Assembly (NCBI RefSeq): GCF_001311925.1
Contig: NZ_BBCG01000012.1
Span: forward strand, 1-64,000
DNA from: Cellulosilyticum ruminicola JCM 14822
Lineage (GTDB): Bacteria > Bacillota > Clostridia > Lachnospirales > Cellulosilyticaceae
Length of the DNA stretch: 64,000 nucleotides
Direction: 5' to 3'
Below, piece by piece: positions 18,701 through 27,700 of the stretch. Under the pieces are notes generated by a model. It was given only the letters and a program-made list of their open reading frames with translations. It searched no databases and was not told where the DNA came from. Each line of letters opens with the position of its first letter. The stretch's first letter is position 1. The translations under genes and the position numbers were made by a program.

Positions 18701-21700
18701 CAAAATGCGTTCTTAAGGCTTCATGCCTTGCAATTAATTGTTTAAAGCTTTCTTCTAGATGCTTAAGATTAACTTCACCCTTAAGTGTAAAAATCATAGG
18801 TATATGATAGTTCGTATTAACGCCTTCAAATTGCTCTAAAACATATAATCTTTTTTGCATCGTAGATAATGGGTAATAAGCTTGTTTTTGAACCTGGCCT
18901 GCTGCAGTATATTCCTCTTTTTGTGCATGCATAATTTCTAATGCCAGTTGCTGTATGGTTGGCGCCTTAAATACTACTCTTAATGATAATTTTACATCAA
19001 ATACCTCTTGTATTTTATTGATTAATAAGGTAGCTTTTAAGGAATGTCCACCTAGTTCAAAGAAATTATCTTGTGTGCTTATTTGACTCGTTTCTAGAAG
19101 TTCTTTCCAAATTATTACCAATTTTTCTTCAATATCATTTTCCGGTGCGACATATGTACGACTTATTTTATTTGCTTCACTTGGTTTTGGTAAAGCTTTA
19201 TAATCTGTTTTACCATTTAAGGTTAATGGTATATTTGGAATTTGAATATAAAATGTTGGTATCATATAATCTGGTAAATACTGCATAATATATGCTTTTA
19301 TTTCTTGAATATCTAATGCTGTTTCACTAACTATATAAGCACATAAAACTTTTTCCTTATCTGTTTGTTCAATAGCCGCTACAACTGCTTCTTTAATTTC
19401 CCCCATATTTGTTAAGCACTTTTCAATTTCACTTAACTCAATACGATATCCTCTAATTTTTACTTGATGATCGATACGTCCTAAATAACTTATATTGCCA
19501 TCTACACCCCATTTTCCCAAGTCTCCTGTGCGATATAGTTTTTCACCTTCTTTAAAAGGATGTGGGACAAAGCTTTCTTTTGTCATTTCAGGTAAATGAT
19601 TATAACCTTTACCAACTCCCAGTCCGCCTATACATATCTCCCCTTGGCATAAAGTTGGTACCAGCTGATCATTTCTTAAAATATAGATTTCTACATTCGG
19701 TAAGGCTTTACCAATTGGCAATTGATGCATTTTCTCTAATATATTAGGTTCAACTGTATAAGTTGTAGAGACATCACAACACTCTGTAGGTCCATATACA
19801 TTTGTTATTTTACTAGCTTTTAATACCTTCATCTGATACCATTTCTGAAGCGTTCCTACAGGTAAAGCTTCACCACCTATTAAAAATCTTTTTACTTTGA
19901 TAGGCTCATTTATTGATTGTGCTGCTAGCATAATGAGTTGCAAATGGAGTGGCGTACCATCTGATATATCTATATTATTTTCCACATAAAATCTTAACAA
20001 TTCCTTACCATCAAATCTTGCCTCATTGGATGCAATACATAAACTGTGTCCTAGTAATAATGCTGCAAAAATTTGTTTTATTGAGGCATCAAATACATAT
20101 GGTGAAATAAGGCTAATATTAAGCGTTTGATCATACTGTTTATAAATACGTTCATTTAATCCATATACTAAATTCACTACATTACTTTGCGCAATCATTA
20201 CACCCTTTGGCATACCTGAAGTTCCTGATGTATAAATCATATAAGCTAATGCTTCTTGAGCACCCTTAAATGAATCCTCTACATCTTTTAATTGCGCTAA
20301 ATCTATATCCATTACCTTATATTCTTCTAATAAAGTAGCCTTTTCCACATTTGATACTTTCAATAATAGCTCTGCCTTACTATCTTCCAAAATATAGCGA
20401 ATACGTTCTTTAGGATACTCTGGGTCAATTGGTACATATGTGCCACCTATTTTTAGAATGCCTAAAATACCAATAATCATTTCTAATGAGCGTGGCATAA
20501 GTAATACAACTGTTTGATTAACTTTAATTCCTTCATCTTTAAGGAGCTGTGCTACTGCATTTGCTTTTAACTGAAGTGCCTTATAAGTTAATGACTGATT
20601 ATTATAACTTATTGCCATGGTATGTGGATGTTTTTGAACCTCTTCATCAAATAAATCTGCAATTGTTCTTTCTATTGGATACTTCATCTGCTCACACATT
20701 GCATGATTTAATAACATTTGTTTTTCTTCACTTGTTACGATTTCAATGTCTTTAATTCGTCTGTTAATGTCACTTACTAATGCACTTAAGATATTTATAA
20801 AGTGTCTACTCATTTTTTGTATTGTTTCTTTTTTAAATAGCTGTGTGCTATAAGTAAGTGCAAATTCCATCTCCTTATCATCTTCATAAATATGTAATGT
20901 AAGGTCGAATTTAGAAAGTACATTTTGTAAATAATCAAGCTTTGTTAATTGTAACTCACTGTCTTCATCTAACTGATGTGTTACCTTTTCATAAGAGAAG
21001 AATACATCAAAAATTGGATTTCTATCTAATGTTCTCTTGATATCTAATTTATTAACTAACTCTTCAAATTGATAATCTTGATTTTCAAATGCATTAATTG
21101 TATTTTGTCTTATCTCTTCGAGGAATGTCTTTATCGTCTTATGTGGTGCTAAATTATTTCTAATGGCTAATGTATTGACAAACATACCTAGCATTTGCCC
21201 TAAATCTGCATGACGTCTACCTGCAATAGGTGTACCAACTATAATATCTTCTTGGTCACTATAACGTGCTAGTAATATATTATATGCTGCTAATAAAAGC
21301 ATATAAGTTGTACAACCTGTTTGCTTAGATAAATCTTTCAAGGCTTCTACTAATTTTTTATCACAAGTAAATTCTAAGTTGTCACCTGCCATTGTTTTTT
21401 CTTGTGGTCTTTCAAAATCTGCTTCTAAATTTAAAATTGGTAATTCGCCTTTTAAGTTCTGTAACCAAAATCTTTCTTGCGCCATCATTTGTGCTAAACC
21501 AAATTGGCTATTTTGCCAAACTGTAAAATCCTTATATTGTATAGCAAGTGGTGATAATACGATTCCTTGATAAAGTTGTAGCCACTCTTGAACTAAAATA
21601 TCTATAGATAAGCCATCTATAATAATATGATGCATATCTAGCAGTAAAATATGTACATCTGTTTCTATTTCAATCATACTTACTCTTACAAGTGGTGCTA

Positions 21701-24700
21701 TGGCTAAATCAAATGGCTTCATAAACTCTTTTGTAATTTGTGCTAAGTCTTCTTTTCTAGCCTTAATTTTTGTAATTGGTATAGAAACTTGGTCATGTAT
21801 GATTTGTACAGGCACACCTTCTTTAGTTTCAAAACTTGTTCTTAAAGGCTCATGACGTTCTATTAATTGCTTAAATGCCCACTCAAATTGTTCTTGATTT
21901 AAGTTTCCTTTAATCTGCACAGCATAAGGTATATGATAAGCCATATTCGCTGCCGTTAAATGCTCAATAATATATAATCGTTTTTGTGCTGAAGAGACCG
22001 GATAGTATGCTTGTTTTTCAATTGGCGTTATTGCTTCAAATGCTTGTTTCCTTGCACCTTGAATATATTCAGCTAATTGTTTAATGGTTTGACATGTAAA
22101 AATAGTACTTAGAGCGACTTTAATATTAAAAGTCTTACTTAATTTACTTGCTAATATCGTTGCTTTTAATGAATGTCCCCCAATTTCAAAGAAATTATCT
22201 TGTATTCCTATTTGCTGAATCTCCAGTACTTCTTGCCAGATTGCAACAAGCTTTTCTTCTATTTCATTTTCAGGTGCAATATATTCTTGCCCTATATAAT
22301 GATCTGCTAACAAGTTAGGTAAAGCTTTCTTATCCACTTTTCCATTGCTATTGCTAGGAATTTCATCTAATTTTACATAAGCTGAAGGAATCATATAATC
22401 TGGTAAATTTTCAGCTAGTTGCTTTTTAATATCTGATACCTTTAACATATCATTCATGACAATATACGCACATAATGTATCTTCATTTACAGGTATGACA
22501 ACGCTTTGTTCTATACCCTTAATTTCCATGAGTCGTTTCTCGATTTCACCAAGTTCAATTCTATACCCTCTTATTTTTACTTGTTCATCCATACGACCTA
22601 AAAATTCAATATTACCATCTGGTAACCATCTTCCCAAATCGCCTGTATAATAAATTCTTTCATACCCCTTACGATTTGTTATAAGATGGTTTGATTGATA
22701 TTTTTCTTGTGTTAATTCTAATGCATGAATATAACCTCTCGTTACACCTTTGCCAGCTACACAAATTTGTCCTGGCACACCAATTGCACATAATTGCTTA
22801 TTTCTATCTAATATATAGACTTCTGTATCTGCAATAGGTTTACCAATTGGTATATTGACAGCATCTTGTAAATGACATCTATGATAAGTTACACAAACTG
22901 TTGATTCTGTAGGACCATAAGTATTATAAACAACTGCATGTTTTAACAAGTTGTCAATATAATGATATTTTAGGACATCACCACCACTAATATAGGTATG
23001 AATACTTTTACAACCACCTTGTTTATTAAATTCATTAAGCAATAGTGGTGAACAACTGATCATACTTACCTTGTAATGTGCTATAAATTTCATTAATTGT
23101 GTAATATCTTTAATAGCTTCTTTTGTTGGTATAACGATACTTGCGCCACTTACTAATGCAGGATAAACTTCTTCTACAAATGCATCAAAACAAAATGAAG
23201 CTTGTTGTAACATTCTGTCTTCTGCATTTATCATAAATTCATTTAAAAAGGCATTGATGTAAAAGAGCAAATTACGATGTTCTACTACAACACCCTTAGG
23301 TTTACCTGTGGAACCTGATGTATAAATAATATATGCGGCTTGTTCTGGTAAAACCTCAATATGTGCATTGTAATGCGTTCTGCAACCTGTTTTTAATTCG
23401 TCCACATAAAGAGATTTTATCTCTTGATTCATCTTATTTTTAAGTTGCTTTTGCGTCAGTACCAATTTACAGTTACTATCACTTATCATATATGCAATGC
23501 GTTGTAAAGGATAATCTGGGTCAATTGGTAAATAGGTTGCACCTACTTTAAGAACTGCCAATAAGCTGGCAATCATATTCGTTGAACGTTCTACTAGAAT
23601 ACCTACTACATCTTCTGCTTTTATACCAGAATAGGTTAACCATGAAGCAATTATTTCTGCTTTTTCATCTAATTCTTTATAGGTAAGTGTCTGACTTTCA
23701 GAAATTACAGCTACTTTGTCAGGTGTGACTATAGCTTGTTTTTTGACTAATTCATGTGCAAGTAATGTACGTCTATTTTGTATTTGTGTTAAGTTAAAAT
23801 CTACTAATACTTGTTTTTGTTCTACTTGTGATAGCATCTGAATTTCTGCAATCATTGTATGACTATTTTCTGCAATTGATTTCAAGATATTATTATAATG
23901 ATTTGCCATACGATAAATTGTCTCTTCTTTAAAAAGCTTTGTGCAATACTGGAATAAGAATTCAATTTTAGTTCCTATTTCATTTGCATCTATACTTAAA
24001 TCAAATTTTGCTTGATTTAAGTCAAAACTAATTGGCGTAATAGCAACATCGCCCATTTGGCTTGGAATATCCTCTGCCATATTTTGAAGTGAAAACATAC
24101 AATCAAATAATGGATTTCTACTCATATCACGTTTTAAATTTAACTTATCAATTAATTCTTCAAATTGATAATCTTGATGTGCATATGCCATAAGTGCGTT
24201 TTCTTTCACTTCCATTAAAAACTCAATAAACGTTTTCTTACCTTCAGGGAAGCTTCTCATGGCTAATGTATTGACAAACATACCTACCATTTGCTCTAAA
24301 TCTGCTTGTGATCTACCTGCTATTGGTGAACCAATAATAATATCTTCTTGTCCTGTATATTTATAAATCAGTACATTATAAGCTGCTAATAAAAGCATAT
24401 ATAATGTTGCACCAGTCTCCTGAGCAAGCTGTTTGAGCTTTATAGTCGTCTCTTCATCTACTTCTACTCTAAAGGTTTTACCTTCTGTGCTTTGTATAGA
24501 AGGTCTATTATAATCTGTTTTCAGATTTAAAACAGGTAATTCCCCTGCAAATTGATTGAGCCAATAAGTTTCTTGTTCTTTCATCATTTCTGAGTTAATC
24601 ATCTTATTTTGCCATACCGCATAGTCCTTATAATGCAGCTTAATTGTCTCAAGCGTCTCATTATTGTAGAGCTTTGTAAACTCTCTCGCAATAATCCCTA

Positions 24701-27700
24701 ATGAAACACCATCTGATATAATATGATGCATATCATATACTAAAAGATGTTTTTGTACATCTAATTTTATAAGCTTAACACGTATAAGTGGTGCCTCTTC
24801 TAATTTAAATGGATAAATACTAGATTTTACGACTTCTTCTATAGATAAGTCATTTGCAGCAGTATACTCTACTTTTACTGTAACTGACTCATTTACTTTT
24901 TGATAAACTTGTCCATCAATCACTTCAAAAGAAGTCCTTAGTATTTCATGTCTATTAACTAACTCTTTAAAGATTTCTTCAACCCTTTGAACATCAAGAT
25001 TTCCTTCTATTAAAAGGATACCTGGAATATTATAATTAATGTTGTCCTCATCTTCTAAACTTCTTAAAATATACATACGTTTTTGAGCAGACGATACTGG
25101 ATAATATTCTTGCTTTTCTGCTGCTTCAATTGGTGTATATCCCTTCTTATAACTTACTGCTATCACCTTTGCAAGTTGTCTAATTGTTGGTGTTTTAAAG
25201 ATTTGTTGTAATGTAATTTCAACATTAAATGCCCTTTGTACTTGTGCCATTAAGGTAGTTGCTTTTAATGAGTGACCGCCTAATTCAAAGAAATTGTCTT
25301 CAACACCTATAGGCATAATACCTAAAAGTTCTTGCCAAATTTCAACCAACTTCTCCTCAATTTCATTACTTGGTGAGATATGATTTTTCTGTATGACTAC
25401 TTCATCTGATGGTTGTGGTAATAAACTCTGATCAACCTTACCATTTTGATTAAGTGGCAATGCTGGAAGCTGAATATATTGTGTTGGTAACATATATTCT
25501 GGTAATTTTTCTAAAAGACAAGTTCTTAATTTACTTATATCTATTGTTTCATTACTTACAATATACGCACATAAATATTTTTCAGAGCTGCTATTTCCAA
25601 TTACTTTAATTACTGCCTCTTGAATATAGGCTATTGCTAAAAGTGCTCTTTCAATTTCACCAATTTCTATTCTAAATCCTCTTATCTTAACTTGATTATC
25701 AATACGTCCTAAGAAAATTAAATTTCCCTCTGTATCCCACTTAACTAAATCTCCTGTTTTATAAAGCTTGCCTAAACCAAATGGATTTTCAACAAATTTT
25801 TCCTTTGTTAAATCTGCTTGATTAAGATAGCCTCTAGCAACGCCATCTCCACCTACCCATAATTCTCCAGGAATACCTATAGCCTGTAATGCACCTAAGT
25901 GGTTTACAACATATGCCATTGAATTACTTATTGGTTTTCCTATTGGTATACTTTGAGCATCTAGATGATTAATTGGATAACATGTAGAAAAAGTAGTATT
26001 TTCTGTTGGGCCATAGCCATTAATAATCTGTACACCTGGGCATGCTTCACGTACTGCACTAATATGTTTATAGGATAAGACATCTCCTCCTACCAATAAA
26101 TAATCTAATGTTTCAAACATTCTAGCATTCTGCTGCACGAGTTGATTAAATAATGGTGAAGTAAGCCATAAAATATTAATCTTATACATCCTAATAGCTT
26201 GTTCTAAACGCTTGGCATTTAATAATACAGCCTCATCTACTAAATAGAGGGTTAAACCATTAAGTAATGCTCCCCATACTTCAAATGTTGATGCATCAAA
26301 GACAATGGCTCCTGTTTGTAATATACTTGACCCTGGCTCAAATTTTATATAATTTGTATTTTTTACAAGGCGCATAACATTTTTTTGCGTCACCATAACA
26401 CCTTTTGGCTTCCCTGTAGAGCCAGAAGTATACATAATATAAGCTAAATCATTTCCAGCATTAACACTTAAATTCGTACGCAATGACTGTGGCATTTCTT
26501 GTATCTTTTCTAATTTTAAAGGTAATGTTATGCCTTCAAATTGAATATCAGATTCTAACGCATCATTACTTAGAAGAATACGTGCATGACTATCCTTTAA
26601 CATATAATTAATACGTTCTGCCGGGTATTTATAATCTATTGGTAAATAAGCACCACCAACTTTTAAAATAGCTAACATACCAATAATCATTTCTATACTA
26701 CGTGGCACCATTAAACCAATTAATTCATCTTTTTGAATATCATATTGACTAAGTATACGCGCAAGTTGATCCACTTTTTGGGCTAATGTTTCATACGTGA
26801 GTGATTCATTATTATATACAAGTGCTATACTTTGTGGTGTCCTTAAAACCTGCTCCTCAAAGACTTCTATAAGCCCCTTTTCACTTTCATATGATGTTTT
26901 TGTATCATTAAATTCATATACAATTTGATTTTCTTCTTGTGTACTAAGCATTGTAATATTATCTAGTGAAACTTCTTTATCTATCACAATGCTGTTTAAT
27001 ATATTTACAAAGTGTCTATAGAGTCTCTTAATACTTTCCTTTTTAAAGAGCTTAGTACAATATTCAATCGTTACAACCAATGTTTCTTCTTCTGTTACAG
27101 TTAAATTTAAATCAAATTTAGAAGTTGTTGCTAGCATATCCACTATATTGAATTCTTGGTTCTCCACGATAAACTGATTATCTGCTGAAATATTTTGCAC
27201 TGTAAATAATGTATCAAATAAAGGATTACGACCTAAGTCTCTTTGAACTTGTAACTTATCAATTAAATCTTCTAATTGATAGTCTTGATGTGCATATGCC
27301 TCTAAAGTCATTTTCTTAACTTCTTCTAAGAATGTTTTAAATGACTTACTTCCAGATGGATAAAAACGCATTGCTAAAGTATTTACAAATACACCTAACA
27401 TTTCTTGGCTATCTACATGAGTTCTTCCAGCTATTGGTGTTCCTATAATGAAGTCTTCTTGATTTGTATACTTATATAGTAATACATTATAGGCTGCTAA
27501 AAGTAACATATATAACGTACATTCTGTATCACGTGCTAAGGCTTTTAAACTTCTTGTTAACTCTGGTGAAAGTTTAAATTCTATGCTATTTCCTTCGAAA
27601 CTTTGAATCTGTGGTCTCGCATAGTCTGTTTGTAAATTAAGAACTGGTAACTCTCCTTTAAATACTTCTAACCAATAGTTTTCTTCTTCCTTAAATTTCT

